Positions 43,497 through 51,854 are shown, counted from the first letter of the stretch. The stretch: 64,000 nt of DNA from an uncultured Bizionia sp. (GCA_947496215.1 CANMCF010000002.1:496001-560000), one strand, 5' to 3'. Notes: generated by a model from the letters alone, not told the origin. Translations and numbers: made by a program.

Positions 43497-44582
43497 CTAG
43501 CTATTTGTGATTCGGTCTATTAATTTTTGTTTTGCAGCTTCATCGTCACCACATAGCCATTGCATTACATTGTTTTCCCAAATGTTGTCATATTGTGTTT
43601 GGTCAATGATGTTACGATCCATCGCCAAATCCAGAATCTTGCCTGGGTAGGAACTTTGATTTTCACTTTCCATCTCCCCTAGAGGATAGGGGTCGTCCAA
43701 TCCCATTATCACCTGTTTGGAGCCTTGATTCTCAACCAAGAGCTTCAATGAGCCGGTGTCATGAACCAAAGTGTCGAAAAAGATGTTTTTATGTCCAACC
43801 GACTTTCTAGGGTGTGTCTTGCCTTCAAATAGATCTGGTCTGCCATCGAATCCTTGGATACGTCTTCCTAGGTTTATCTGGGCCAATTGTCCACCGTGGG
43901 CAAAACAAGTCCGCATGTTTGGATACTTGTCCGGATAACCATTCAGTGTTAAGAAGTGATAGGCGTCTGCACATTGGGCCAACATCCATATCAAATGAAA
44001 ACGCCAACTTGTATTTTCCAGTTTTATGAACTTCTCTCCATCATAAGGATGTATCTCCACCGCCAAGTTGTACTTGTTGGCCAACTCGAAAATGGGTTCG
44101 TTCTCCTCATCGAAGATACAACGCCATGTCCCAATGGTGTCCATGTAGTGCGTGGGCAAACAAAGCAATTGCATTCCCAACTCCTCAACACAACGTTCAA
44201 TTTCCCAACAAGCTCCACGAACGAATCCGGGGTGTACCACGAAGCCACAAGTGAACTTGCTAGGGTTGTCTTGTTGTACTTTGGCATTGAAATCGTTTTG
44301 AAACCTCAATGCCTTCTTCATTTCTTCAAGACGTAAACCATTGCCATATAATTGGGATAGGTTCAAAACGACTGCATGATCTATATTGAAACGTTCCATC
44401 CATTCCAATTTCTCGTTCAAGAAGAAACTGGAATCCGTAACTGGTCGGCTCCAATCTTTTTGCAGCATGAATTTTCGGTCTTCATCCACCCAAAAAATAC
44501 CTTTGTCTTTCATGAATTGAGGGATCTCCTCAGGGTAAGGCAATAGGTGCGAATGTCCGTTTATTCTTAGTTTACGTTTCAT
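43497..44582 (-). CDS. 2-Amino-3-carboxymuconate-6-semialdehyde decarboxylase (ACMSD)
   Basis: This amidohydrolase-fold enzyme decarboxylates the ring-opened product of 3-hydroxyanthranilate dioxygenase to 2-aminomuconate semialdehyde. Zinc ligands are visible: the HxH of INGHSHLLP (His10, His12), the His in AVEIHPYDGEK, the His in RTCFAHGGQLAQ and the Asp in MGLDDPYPLG. Length of 361 residues fits the family. ATG 44582 is preferred over 44588 because MKRKLRINGHSH is the conserved start. Its place directly after the dioxygenase gene settles the assignment. Confidence 0.92.
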   Translation of the reverse strand: MKRKLRINGHSHLLPYPEEIPQFMKDKGIFWVDEDRKFMLQKDWSRPVTDSSFFLNEKLEWMERFNIDHAVVLNLSQLYGNGLRLEEMKKALRFQNDFNAKVQQDNPSKFTCGFVVHPGFVRGACWEIERCVEELGMQLLCLPTHYMDTIGTWRCIFDEENEPIFELANKYNLAVEIHPYDGEKFIKLENTSWRFHLIWMLAQCADAYHFLTLNGYPDKYPNMRTCFAHGGQLAQINLGRRIQGFDGRPDLFEGKTHPRKSVGHKNIFFDTLVHDTGSLKLLVENQGSKQVIMGLDDPYPLGEMESENQSSYPGKILDLAMDRNIIDQTQYDNIWENNVMQWLCGDDEAAKQKLIDRITNS

Positions 44583-44589
44583 AGTCATG

Positions 44590-44605
44590 TCCTGAGAGGT
44601 CAGGA
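44590..44605. repeat. TCCTGA-gagg-TCAGGA palindrome between two kynurenine genes
   Basis: A perfect 6-bp arm palindrome with a 4-base loop fills part of the 39-base gap between the ACMSD and dioxygenase genes. Related arms occur at 50075-50093. Confidence 0.55.
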
Positions 44606-44621
44606 ATCTTTAAAGTTTGGT

Positions 44622-45155
44622 TTATTCAATTTTTACTTTGGTAGGCGGTTGCATCACTTCCCCACAATTGGGACAACTGCGCTTGTCTTTGTCGCTATAA
44701 TACTTGTCGAAGATCTTGGGCATGTCGGTTTCAATGTTTTCCACGGTGAAATCCTCCTCATACAGTTTCGTTACGCAATTTTCACAGAACCACAACAAGG
44801 CATCACGCATACCTTCCGGACGTTTGTATTCTATCACCAGTCCAACGGTATTGGTTCCTCGTTGGGGAGAATGTGGTACTTTGGGAGGTAACAAGTAAAT
44901 GTCACCTTCCTTTATGTGTACATCCTTGGGAGTGCCTTTGTCTATGATCTTTAAAACCATATCTCCTTCCAATTGATAGAAGAATTCTGGAGTTTCGTTG
45001 TAGTGGTAGTCTTTTCTACTATTTGGACCTCCAACCACCATGACGATGAAATCTCCATCTTTCCATACGCATTTGTTTCCGACGGGTGGTTTCAACAGGT
45101 GTCTATTCTCTTCAATCCAAGCCTTGAAATTTAATGGCGATACTAAATTACTCAT
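44622..45155 (-). CDS. 3-Hydroxyanthranilate 3,4-dioxygenase
   Basis: This 177-residue cupin opens the ring of 3-hydroxyanthranilate. The iron ligands are in DYHYNETPEFFYQLEGDM (His and Glu) and PPKVPHSPQRG (His). The C-terminal part carries two CxxC pairs, FCENCV and SCPNCGEV, the second, rubredoxin-like metal site of the bacterial form. Length is normal. It stands upstream of ACMSD, the next step of the pathway, on the same transcript. Confidence 0.96.
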   Translation of the reverse strand: MSNLVSPLNFKAWIEENRHLLKPPVGNKCVWKDGDFIVMVVGGPNSRKDYHYNETPEFFYQLEGDMVLKIIDKGTPKDVHIKEGDIYLLPPKVPHSPQRGTNTVGLVIEYKRPEGMRDALLWFCENCVTKLYEEDFTVENIETDMPKIFDKYYSDKDKRSCPNCGEVMQPPTKVKIE

Positions 45156-45170
45156 TGTTTGATGTTTTGG

Positions 45171-45253
45171 GCGTTACCCTAAAGGGGGGCAGGCTTTCCG
45201 CTGTATCTTTTTTGCCAAAAGACAAAAAAGAATGCCGCTTCAATCCTTAACGC
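45171..45253. repeat. Structured intergenic element, possible Flavo-1-like RNA or REP element
   Basis: The outer arms GCGTTA (45171-45176) and TAACGC (45248-45253) enclose GGCTTTCCGCT, a long A/T stem (ATCTTTTTTG with CAAAAAAGA) and GCCGCTTCAATCC. The combination of GGGCTTTCCGCT and CGCTTCAATCC(C)TAACGC recurs between genes in many Flavobacteriaceae and resembles, from memory, the Flavo-1 RNA motif. The familiar orientation is the plus strand, opposite to the operon it sits in. Confidence 0.5.
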
Positions 45254-45315
45254 GGGATTTTGATTAAAGTTAACAATTACTTTTCAATTAATGATGTGTC
45301 TAATCAAGTTTGATA

Positions 45316-46098
45316 TTAAAGACTTTTGGTTCTCCCTCCATCGACGGGAAGATTGATTCCGTTAATGTAACTTGCAGCCTCACTGGTTAAAAAGGTAATG
45401 GCGTTGGCAATTTCTTCCGGTTTTGCAAAGCGTTTGGCAGGAACCGCATTTTTCATGGCCTGGCTCGCATCGTCTACGCTTATTCCGGTTTTTGCAGATT
45501 TATTCTTTATGATCTCACTCAAACGGTCGGTTCCCGTTGCTCCAGGCAATACGTTATTTACCGTGATCCCGAAACCACCTAGTTCATTGGCCAATGTCTT
45601 GCTCCAATTGGCGACCGCCCCACGTATGGTGTTGCTTACTCCCAAACCATCCAATGGTTGTTTCACAGATGTCGAAATTACATTGATTATGCGACCATAA
45701 CCTTCGGATTTCATAAATGGAACAACCGTTTGTGCCAATACGTGATTGCATTTCAAGTGTTGTGTGAAAGCGGATTCGAATTCTTCCACTTCGGCTGAAA
45801 AGACAGGGCCTCCTTTGGGGCCTCCCGTATTGTTTACCAAAATATGGAAGCCACCTTGTTTCGAGACATATTCGGAAACTTTTGTTTTCAATGCTTCCGG
45901 GTTGGAAAAATCGGCAACGATGTAATTGTGGTTTCTGTGCCCTGGCAATTCCGAAAGCACTTGCTTCAGTTTGTCTTCGTTTCTTGCAATCAAAGTAACA
46001 TTTACACCTTCTTCAGCCAAAATCATTGCTGTTGCCTTTCCTATGCCCTGTGTGCTTCCGCAAACCAGTGCATTTTTGTTGTTAAGTTTTAAATCCAT
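45316..46098 (-). CDS. Divergent short-chain dehydrogenase/reductase in the kynurenine operon
   Basis: The 260-residue protein has an SDR fold with the cofactor motif ALVCGSTQGIGKATA and NNTGGPKGGP in place of the usual NNAG box. The Ser region is INVISTSVKQP. Where classical SDRs have Tyr-x3-Lys, the sequence reads GVSNTIRGAVANWSKTLAN, so the catalytic Tyr is missing. The same feature defines a divergent SDR subgroup described as lacking the normal tetrad. It closes with SYINGINLPVDGGRTKSL. Its place between the aldehyde dehydrogenase and the dioxygenase suggests a step or helper role in aminomuconate metabolism; the reaction is unknown. Confidence 0.88.
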   Translation of the reverse strand: MDLKLNNKNALVCGSTQGIGKATAMILAEEGVNVTLIARNEDKLKQVLSELPGHRNHNYIVADFSNPEALKTKVSEYVSKQGGFHILVNNTGGPKGGPVFSAEVEEFESAFTQHLKCNHVLAQTVVPFMKSEGYGRIINVISTSVKQPLDGLGVSNTIRGAVANWSKTLANELGGFGITVNNVLPGATGTDRLSEIIKNKSAKTGISVDDASQAMKNAVPAKRFAKPEEIANAITFLTSEAASYINGINLPVDGGRTKSL

Positions 46099-46101
46099 AA
46101 T

Positions 46102-46122
46102 ATTCCCCGTGAAACCGGGAAT
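46102..46122. repeat. ATTCCC...GGGAAT palindrome between the SDR and aldehyde dehydrogenase genes
   Basis: ATTCCC and GGGAAT arms enclose CCGTGAAACC-like sequence, with T6 on the plus-strand side. Same family as 23695-23714 and 34106-34125. Confidence 0.6.
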
Positions 46123-46153
46123 TTTTTAGTTGTTAATTCTAATCGTTCTAGAG

Positions 46154-46173
46154 ATTCCTGCATTTGCAGGAAT
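46154..46173. repeat. ATTCCTGCA-tt-TGCAGGAAT palindrome
   Basis: A perfect 9-bp arm palindrome with a 2-base loop lies 32 bases from the previous one, in the same 78-base gap. Confidence 0.7.
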
Positions 46174-46176
46174 GCT

Positions 46177-47616
46177 TCAATATTTTATACAGACGTTTTT
46201 GGCCTCGGTGAAAAAACGCAATGCCTCAAAACCACCTTCACGGCCCACACCAGATGCCTTCACTCCACCAAAAGGTGTTCGTAAATCACGCATCATCCAA
46301 GTGTTTACCCAAACGATGCCAGCTTGCAATTGGTTGCTCATTCTCATAGTGCGTTTTAGATCGTTGGTCCATATGGTGGCCGACAAACCATACTTTACCT
46401 TGTTGGCCATTTGCAACACGGTGTCTTCGGTTTTAAAAGGCATAATAGTTACCACTGGCCCAAAGATTTCTTCTTGGTTTACCCTACAATCGTCATTTGG
46501 TACTTCTATGACCGTTGGTTCCAAATAGTAGCCGTTTTCGTAACCAGCTACAGTTACTTCATTTCCTCCGCAAAGAATGATTCCATTTTCTTCTTTGGCA
46601 ATGTTTATGTATTCTTTTACCTTCTCCAAATGTGGTTTGGAGACCAAGGCTCCAATATTTGTATCGGCTTCCGATGGATGTCCTGTTTTCAAAGCCTTTA
46701 TTCTTGCGACAAAATCTGTTTTGAATTGCTCGTATATCTTTTCCTCCACAAAAATGCGACTCCCGCAAAGACAAATTTGTCCTTGATTTGCAAATGAGGA
46801 ACGTATTGTAGTGTTTAACATGTCTTCATAATCGCAATCTGCAAAAATGATGTTTGGGTTTTTTCCTCCCAACTCCAAAGACAATTTCTTGAACATCGGG
46901 GCAGCTACTCTTGCAATATGTGCTCCTGTTGCCGTGCCTCCTGTAAAGGATATGGCCTTGATGTCTGGATGCTCCACAATGGCTTGACCTGTTGAGCCTC
47001 CAAGCCCATGTACAATGTTCAAGACTCCTTTAGGCAGTCCTGCTTCATTGCAAATCTCACCCAATAGATAGGCACTCATCGGTGTGACTTCACTTGGTTT
47101 GGCTACGACACAATTTCCTGCAGCTATGGCTGGTGCTATTTTCCAAGTAAACAGATAAAGTGGAAGATTCCAAGGAGAAATACAACCTACTACTCCAATG
47201 GGTTGACGCAAGGTGTAATTTACGGCTTGTTGTCCGATGCTTTCGTGGCTTTCACTGGCGAATTGCGTAATGGCATTGCCAAAGAAGCGAAAATTGCTTG
47301 CTGCTCTTGGTATGTCCACGGCCTTTGCCAAGCTAATTGGTTTTCCGTTGTCTTTGCTTTCGGCTGCTGCAAAACGATCCAAATTTGCTTCCAACAACTC
47401 TGAAATCCTTATGAGGATTCGACTGCGTTCTTCCAATGTGGTTTGAGACCAAAGCGGGAAGGTTGACTTTGCTGCAATGTACGCGTTCTCCACGTCCACT
47501 TTGGTTGAGTTGGGTATTTGTCCATAGACTTCACCATTGGCAGGGCAGTGGTTGTCTATCCAATTGTTCTCGATTGGATTGTGAAACTTGCCGTTTATGT
47601 AGTTTTGTATGTTCAT
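46177..47616 (-). CDS. Aldehyde dehydrogenase, probable 2-aminomuconic semialdehyde dehydrogenase
   Basis: The NAD-dependent aldehyde dehydrogenase of 479 residues shows LELGGKNPNIIFADCDYE with the general-base Glu, the nucleophile in NQGQICLCGSRIFVEE, and EEIFGPVVTIMPFK. ATG 47616 (MNIQNYINGKFHNP) is the conserved start; the frame runs 8 codons further. Between ACMSD and the RidA-type deaminase the expected step is oxidation of 2-aminomuconate semialdehyde to 2-aminomuconate, so this assignment rests on family plus context. Confidence 0.92.
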   Translation of the reverse strand: MNIQNYINGKFHNPIENNWIDNHCPANGEVYGQIPNSTKVDVENAYIAAKSTFPLWSQTTLEERSRILIRISELLEANLDRFAAAESKDNGKPISLAKAVDIPRAASNFRFFGNAITQFASESHESIGQQAVNYTLRQPIGVVGCISPWNLPLYLFTWKIAPAIAAGNCVVAKPSEVTPMSAYLLGEICNEAGLPKGVLNIVHGLGGSTGQAIVEHPDIKAISFTGGTATGAHIARVAAPMFKKLSLELGGKNPNIIFADCDYEDMLNTTIRSSFANQGQICLCGSRIFVEEKIYEQFKTDFVARIKALKTGHPSEADTNIGALVSKPHLEKVKEYINIAKEENGIILCGGNEVTVAGYENGYYLEPTVIEVPNDDCRVNQEEIFGPVVTIMPFKTEDTVLQMANKVKYGLSATIWTNDLKRTMRMSNQLQAGIVWVNTWMMRDLRTPFGGVKASGVGREGGFEALRFFTEAKNVCIKY

Positions 47617-47617
47617 T

Positions 47618-48253
47618 TTACAAAGCGGTACAGTGATCAATCAATAATATTGAATTCTTAAAAAGTCTTTCCTTTTTTAAATTCAAATATTTGTAGAAAT
47701 CATATTGGTTTTTATGTGTGTTTTTGCTGAATAATACCATCTTATCCGATATTTCTTTTTTATGACTTAACAATTCGGAATCTAATTTCCAGCTCAATAA
47801 AATATAGTTGCAGTTTTCTGCTACTTCTTCGTTGTAGACAAATTCTATTTTGGGGCTATTGTCTTCAATTAAAGTGAATTCCTCTCTTGTTAATTCGATA
47901 AGCCTATACATTATCTTAGAATCTAGATAGTCATTAATTCTAATTCTTTGATAATTATTTAGGTTTATATTTTTTTTATAGATACTTGCAGTGAAATCTA
48001 AAGTTAAACCACCAATATTCTTTGTTGTAATAAAAGAATAAATTGCAATACTGTCTTTATTAATGAATTTTTTAAACCTTTCATCATAATCAATGTCTTT
48101 ATTGTATTTATCATAACTGTGATGATAAAAATAGCCATTTAAAGTATTCCCATTTTTTGATACTAATTCTAAATTAAAACGATATGAGCTTCCTGCATCA
48201 GCAAATGAACTGTATGATAAAAAAAAGAATGTTATTATTAAAAATGACTTCAT
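47618..48253 (-). CDS. Exported protein of unknown function inside the kynurenine operon
   Basis: The 211-residue protein begins with a signal peptide (MKSFLIITFFFLSYSSFADA) and has no lipobox. The mature part is rich in Tyr, Asn, Lys and Asp with many predicted strands (SYRFNLELVSKNGNTLNGYF; SIAIYSFITTKNIGGLTLDF). No family was recognised. It fits exactly between the RidA stop (48254) and the dehydrogenase start (47616) and is much more AT-rich than both, which suggests a recent insertion that kept the operon transcribed. Confidence 0.72.
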   Translation of the reverse strand: MKSFLIITFFFLSYSSFADAGSSYRFNLELVSKNGNTLNGYFYHHSYDKYNKDIDYDERFKKFINKDSIAIYSFITTKNIGGLTLDFTASIYKKNINLNNYQRIRINDYLDSKIMYRLIELTREEFTLIEDNSPKIEFVYNEEVAENCNYILLSWKLDSELLSHKKEISDKMVLFSKNTHKNQYDFYKYLNLKKERLFKNSILLIDHCTAL

Positions 48254-48661
48254 TTATAGCTTCTTATATGCCATCACCTTTATCTCCACAACCAAATCCG
48301 GATGTGGCAATTGATGTACGGCAACTGTTGTTCGAGTAGGTCCTGTTTCTTTTTCAAAGAATTCGGCGTAGGCTTTGTTGTAGCCTGCAAAGTCATTCAT
48401 ATTCACCAAAAAGGAGGTGACATCTACGACATCTTTAAGGCTAGCACCTTCTTTCTTTAGGTTGGCATCTATGTTTTTCAATACTTCACGTGTCTGTGTT
48501 TCTGCGTTTAGACGTTTGGTTCCCATTTCGTCTATGATGTCCACACCGGCAATGGTGTTGTCTGGTCTACGGGAACTTGTTCCCGATACGAAAATGAAAT
48601 CGCCAACACGCTTTGTGTGTGGGTAGGCTCCTCTTGGGGTCACTTTTTTTTCTTCACTCAT
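48254..48661 (-). CDS. RidA-family protein, probable 2-aminomuconate deaminase
   Basis: The 135-residue cytosolic protein is a YjgF/RidA fold member ([54 protein letters not shown]) with the conserved Arg of the imine-binding pocket. RidA proteins in aminophenol and kynurenine operons act as 2-aminomuconate deaminase, forming 4-oxalocrotonate and ammonia, and the neighbours here fit that role. It starts 5 bases after the monooxygenase stop. Confidence 0.88.
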   Translation of the reverse strand: MSEEKKVTPRGAYPHTKRVGDFIFVSGTSSRRPDNTIAGVDIIDEMGTKRLNAETQTREVLKNIDANLKKEGASLKDVVDVTSFLVNMNDFAGYNKAYAEFFEKETGPTRTTVAVHQLPHPDLVVEIKVMAYKKL

Positions 48662-48666
48662 GGTAC

Positions 48667-50064
48667 TTACTTTAATCCTGCAATTTTATCTTCTTCTAAA
48701 ATATTGTTGGTTTCCCGTTGTACTTTCTTTAGCAACAGGTTTAAATCACCATCGACGTTTATTTCATTTTCGGTAATCATATTCAGAATGGCCTTATCCT
48801 GAGCTCTACCTCTTTTCATGGCCTCACCATATGGAATGTCTTCATTGAAGGTCACCATGGAGTATTTTGAGAAATAAGCGTTTGGGAATTTCTTCTCCAA
48901 AGCCATCTCCAAGTTACGCTTTTCTTTGAATATGGGATTCGCTACATGGTCTCGCATTTCATAATAGTTGTCTATGGCCAAATCTGCAATGGCATCGGTA
49001 TCTGTCTTTCTGGACTTTTCATAGATTTTGAAAATGGTTTCCCAATCCCCTTCATGTTGTTCTAGAATAGCGTCGAAAACGGTGACATCTTCAAAGGAGG
49101 CATTCATACCTTGTCCATAGAATGGAACAATGGCGTGGGCTGCATCTCCCATTAAAATGGTTTTGTTCTTGTAGTGCCAAGGAGAGCATTTTACCGTGCC
49201 TAAAGCTCCGGTTGGATTATTTGCAAATTCTTCTGCAATGTTGGGTATCAATGCCAATGCATCTGGGAATTGAGCTTTGAAAAAGGCCTTTATGTCGTTT
49301 TCGGTTTGTAAATCCTTGAAATTGTATTCACCTTCCTCATAGCTTAAAAATAGGGTTACCGTGAAGCTGCCATCCAGATTGGGCAATGCTATCAACATAT
49401 AGTTCCCTCTTGGCCAGATGTGCAGATAGTCCTTGCTGATGAGGTGTTCTCCTTTATCCGATGCGGGGATTTCCAATTCCTTGTATCCGTGCGTCAAGTA
49501 GTTTTGAGCATAGCTGAAAAGGAATTTACGCTCCAAGTAGTAGCTTTTTCTCAAGGAAGAACCAGCTCCATCTGTTCCAAAAATGACATCTCCTACAACG
49601 TCGAAATCTGCTTTGGTCTCGTAATCATGAAATGAAGCAATGTTGTTATCGATATCGACAGAGTTGCATTTTTTATTGAAATGAAAGGTTAGGTTGTCAT
49701 ACGAATCTGCTTCGGTCAACAACAAGCCGTTGAGTTCTCCACGAGAGATAGAATTGATGTATTCTCCATCGCGACCTGAATAGTTGGAAGGGAAGGTGTT
49801 GCCTTCCACATCATGTATCAACCTGCCATACATGGGGATGCACAATGGTTTTACTTTGTCTTCCACGCCTGCTAGGCGCATCGCTTTCAATCCACGATCC
49901 GAAAGTGCGAGGTTTATGGAGCGTCCGGCAGAAATATCCGTGGTTCTCAAGTCAGGCCTGCTTTCGTATACGTTGACGGTATAACCTCGTTGTGCCAATC
50001 GCAATGCCAGCAATGAACCGCAAAGTCCAGCTCCTATTATTAATATGTTGTCTTTTTTATTCAT
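48667..50064 (-). CDS. kmo: Kynurenine 3-monooxygenase
   Basis: This flavoprotein hydroxylates L-kynurenine to 3-hydroxykynurenine with NADPH and oxygen. FAD motifs are [40 protein letters not shown] (a KMO hallmark) and [20 protein letters not shown]. The C-terminal part carries the usual helical region. Length of 465 residues is normal. It lies between kynureninase and the deaminase in the operon. Confidence 0.96.
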   Translation of the reverse strand: MNKKDNILIIGAGLCGSLLALRLAQRGYTVNVYESRPDLRTTDISAGRSINLALSDRGLKAMRLAGVEDKVKPLCIPMYGRLIHDVEGNTFPSNYSGRDGEYINSISRGELNGLLLTEADSYDNLTFHFNKKCNSVDIDNNIASFHDYETKADFDVVGDVIFGTDGAGSSLRKSYYLERKFLFSYAQNYLTHGYKELEIPASDKGEHLISKDYLHIWPRGNYMLIALPNLDGSFTVTLFLSYEEGEYNFKDLQTENDIKAFFKAQFPDALALIPNIAEEFANNPTGALGTVKCSPWHYKNKTILMGDAAHAIVPFYGQGMNASFEDVTVFDAILEQHEGDWETIFKIYEKSRKTDTDAIADLAIDNYYEMRDHVANPIFKEKRNLEMALEKKFPNAYFSKYSMVTFNEDIPYGEAMKRGRAQDKAILNMITENEINVDGDLNLLLKKVQRETNNILEEDKIAGLK

Positions 50065-50074
50065 ATTTAAATCA

Positions 50075-50093
50075 TCCTGAATTTGATTCAGGA
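50075..50093. repeat. TCCTGAAT-ttg-ATTCAGGA palindrome upstream of kmo
   Basis: A perfect 8-bp arm palindrome with a 3-base loop lies 11 bases before the kmo start codon on the transcript; the 44590-44605 element shares the TCCTGA/TCAGGA core. Confidence 0.65.
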
Positions 50094-50154
50094 CCTCATT
50101 TTAGCTTGAGTTCTTGGAAAGCTCCTACCTGTTGTGGAGTGAATAGAACTCTTT

Positions 50155-50508
50155 TTAGGGGTTAAATATTTTCTTCATTTGCTGAATTTCCTCATAAGTC
50201 AATCTTAGGAATTCCAATCCAACGTTTATTTTATTATTATCCAAATCAATACCTTTAATTTCTGATTTAATTGAATTAAAGATTAATTCTTCATCATTTT
50301 TATATTCAGCATTTACTAGAACTTGATTTCTTTTAATGGCAACAACTCTATGATTTGTAACCATCAAATAATCGTATTCTATCCCTTTTGTGAAAAATAC
50401 CAGAAATCCCAAGAAGAAGTATTCTGAAAAACTTATTTCCGATCTCTTTTTTATGAATAGAACTTTTCCTTCATCTTGAAACAACTCTTGTATTTCCTGT
50501 TTAATCAC
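50155..50508 (-). CDS. Small protein with PH-like domain
   Basis: The 117-residue protein has a single hydrophobic stretch (EYFFLGFLVFFTKGI) and a segment of bacterial PH-domain style (YDYLMVTNHRVVAIKRNQVL). No family was recognised with certainty. It overlaps the kynureninase 3' end by 8 bases, so it is translated with the operon, but its AT-rich composition differs from the pathway genes. It looks like a passenger rather than a pathway enzyme. Confidence 0.65.
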   Translation of the reverse strand: MIKQEIQELFQDEGKVLFIKKRSEISFSEYFFLGFLVFFTKGIEYDYLMVTNHRVVAIKRNQVLVNAEYKNDEELIFNSIKSEIKGIDLDNNKINVGLEFLRLTYEEIQQMKKIFNP

Positions 50509-51766
50509 TCAATGATATTTTCAATTTTTCAACCATTTTAAACACGTCCTCAAACGAGTTGTACAATGGTACCGGTGCGCAACGAATAACGTCTGGTTCT
50601 CTCCAATCACTCACTATGCCAGCTTCCGTCAATTTGTTGTGCAATGCTTTATCCGCATTTTTTACCTGTATGGAGAGTTGGCAGCCACGTTCGTCCGGGT
50701 TGCTTGGTGTTATTATCTTTATGTCCGAATTGTTCAATTCATTTATTAAATACTCGAAATAGCCAGTCAGTTTCTTTGACTTTTCGATTAGTTTGTCCAT
50801 ACCCACTTCATTGAAGAGGTCTGCGGAAGCCTTTATCGCAGCCATGGACAATATTGGAGGATTGCTCAACTGCCATCCTTCTGCACCTGGCAATACATCG
50901 AATTCACCACGCATGTTGAAACGGGTTTCCTTGTTGTGGCTCCACCACCCCGTGAAACGATTGAGTTCTTTGTCGTGTGCATGACGTTCGTGTACGAAGC
51001 AACCTGATAGGCTACCAGGGCCAGAATTCATATATTTGTATGTGCACCACACTGCGAAATCCGCTCCTGAGTCGTGCAAGTTCAAATTTACGTTCCCTGC
51101 TCCATGTGCACAATCGAAACCGACTACACACCCATTCTTGTGACCTAGTTCCGTAATGCGTTTCAAATCGAAGAATTGACCTGTATAGTAATTTACACCT
51201 CCGATCATCACCAAGGCGATTTCATCTCCCTGAGTTTCCATTATGGCTTCCAGATCCTCGTAGCGAGCCAATTCTTCCCCTTCACGGGCTTTCCATAGGA
51301 CAAGACCATCCTTGTCATCATAACCGTGATGACGCAACTGGGACTCCACTGCATATTTGTCGGAAGGGAATGCATCAGCCTCTATCAAGATCTTATGGCG
51401 TTTTTGTGTTGGTCTGTAAAAACTTACCATCATGAAATGGAGATTGGCAGTAAGGGTATTCATAACGACGACTTCAATGGGTTTTGCTCCCACGACCTTG
51501 GCCATGCTTTCAGTCAAGAATTCGTGGTAAGGTAACCAGGGGTTCTTGGCTTCCGTGTGTCCTTCGACACCTAGATTGGCCCAATCCTCCAATTCTTGAC
51601 TTATATATGCCTTGGTTGCTTTTGGTTGTAGTCCAAGCGAATTTCCGCAGAGATATATTAGTTCTTCACCATTTTTGTCCTTGGGAATGTGAAACTGATC
51701 TCTGTAGTTGGAAAGTTCGTCCAATTCGTCCTGTCGTCTTGCGTAACTTAAAGTTGCTTTATTCAT
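50501..51766 (-). CDS. kynU: Kynureninase
   Basis: This PLP enzyme cleaves kynurenine or 3-hydroxykynurenine to (3-hydroxy)anthranilate and alanine. It shows IYLCGNSLGLQPKATKAY, GFDCAHGAGNVNLNLHDSG and the PLP lysine in FAVWCTYKYMNSGPGS. Length of 421 residues is typical. It is the first gene of the catabolic operon, read from a promoter in the 51.83-kb intergenic region opposite the IclR regulator. Confidence 0.97.
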   Translation of the reverse strand: MNKATLSYARRQDELDELSNYRDQFHIPKDKNGEELIYLCGNSLGLQPKATKAYISQELEDWANLGVEGHTEAKNPWLPYHEFLTESMAKVVGAKPIEVVVMNTLTANLHFMMVSFYRPTQKRHKILIEADAFPSDKYAVESQLRHHGYDDKDGLVLWKAREGEELARYEDLEAIMETQGDEIALVMIGGVNYYTGQFFDLKRITELGHKNGCVVGFDCAHGAGNVNLNLHDSGADFAVWCTYKYMNSGPGSLSGCFVHERHAHDKELNRFTGWWSHNKETRFNMRGEFDVLPGAEGWQLSNPPILSMAAIKASADLFNEVGMDKLIEKSKKLTGYFEYLINELNNSDIKIITPSNPDERGCQLSIQVKNADKALHNKLTEAGIVSDWREPDVIRCAPVPLYNSFEDVFKMVEKLKISLSD

Positions 51767-51808
51767 TTTGGAAAATAAAAAGGTCTTTAGGTATGAATTA
51801 TCATAAAT

Positions 51809-51827
51809 CGTTTCATATAATGAAACG
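51809..51827. promoter_or_regulatory. Candidate IclR operator between kynU and its regulator
   Basis: CGTTTCATATAATGAAACG has 8-bp inverted arms around a 3-base centre, and a further half-site GTTTC follows at 51830-51834. The palindrome sits just downstream of the kynU -7 box and upstream of the regulator's, so a bound dimer could block the operon. Confidence 0.6.
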
Positions 51828-51833
51828 CTGTTT

Positions 51834-51841
51834 CAAAAATA
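51834..51841 (-). promoter_or_regulatory. kynU operon -7 element
   Basis: The minus strand reads TATTTTTG, an exact TAnnTTTG match. The predicted start point, near 51830, touches the palindrome. No -33 TTG is evident. Confidence 0.5.
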
Positions 51842-51846
51842 AACAT

Positions 51847-51854
51847 TATTTTTG
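51847..51854 (+). promoter_or_regulatory. -7 element of the IclR regulator gene
   Basis: TATTTTTG on the plus strand, an exact match, 6 bases from the opposing element. Confidence 0.5.
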
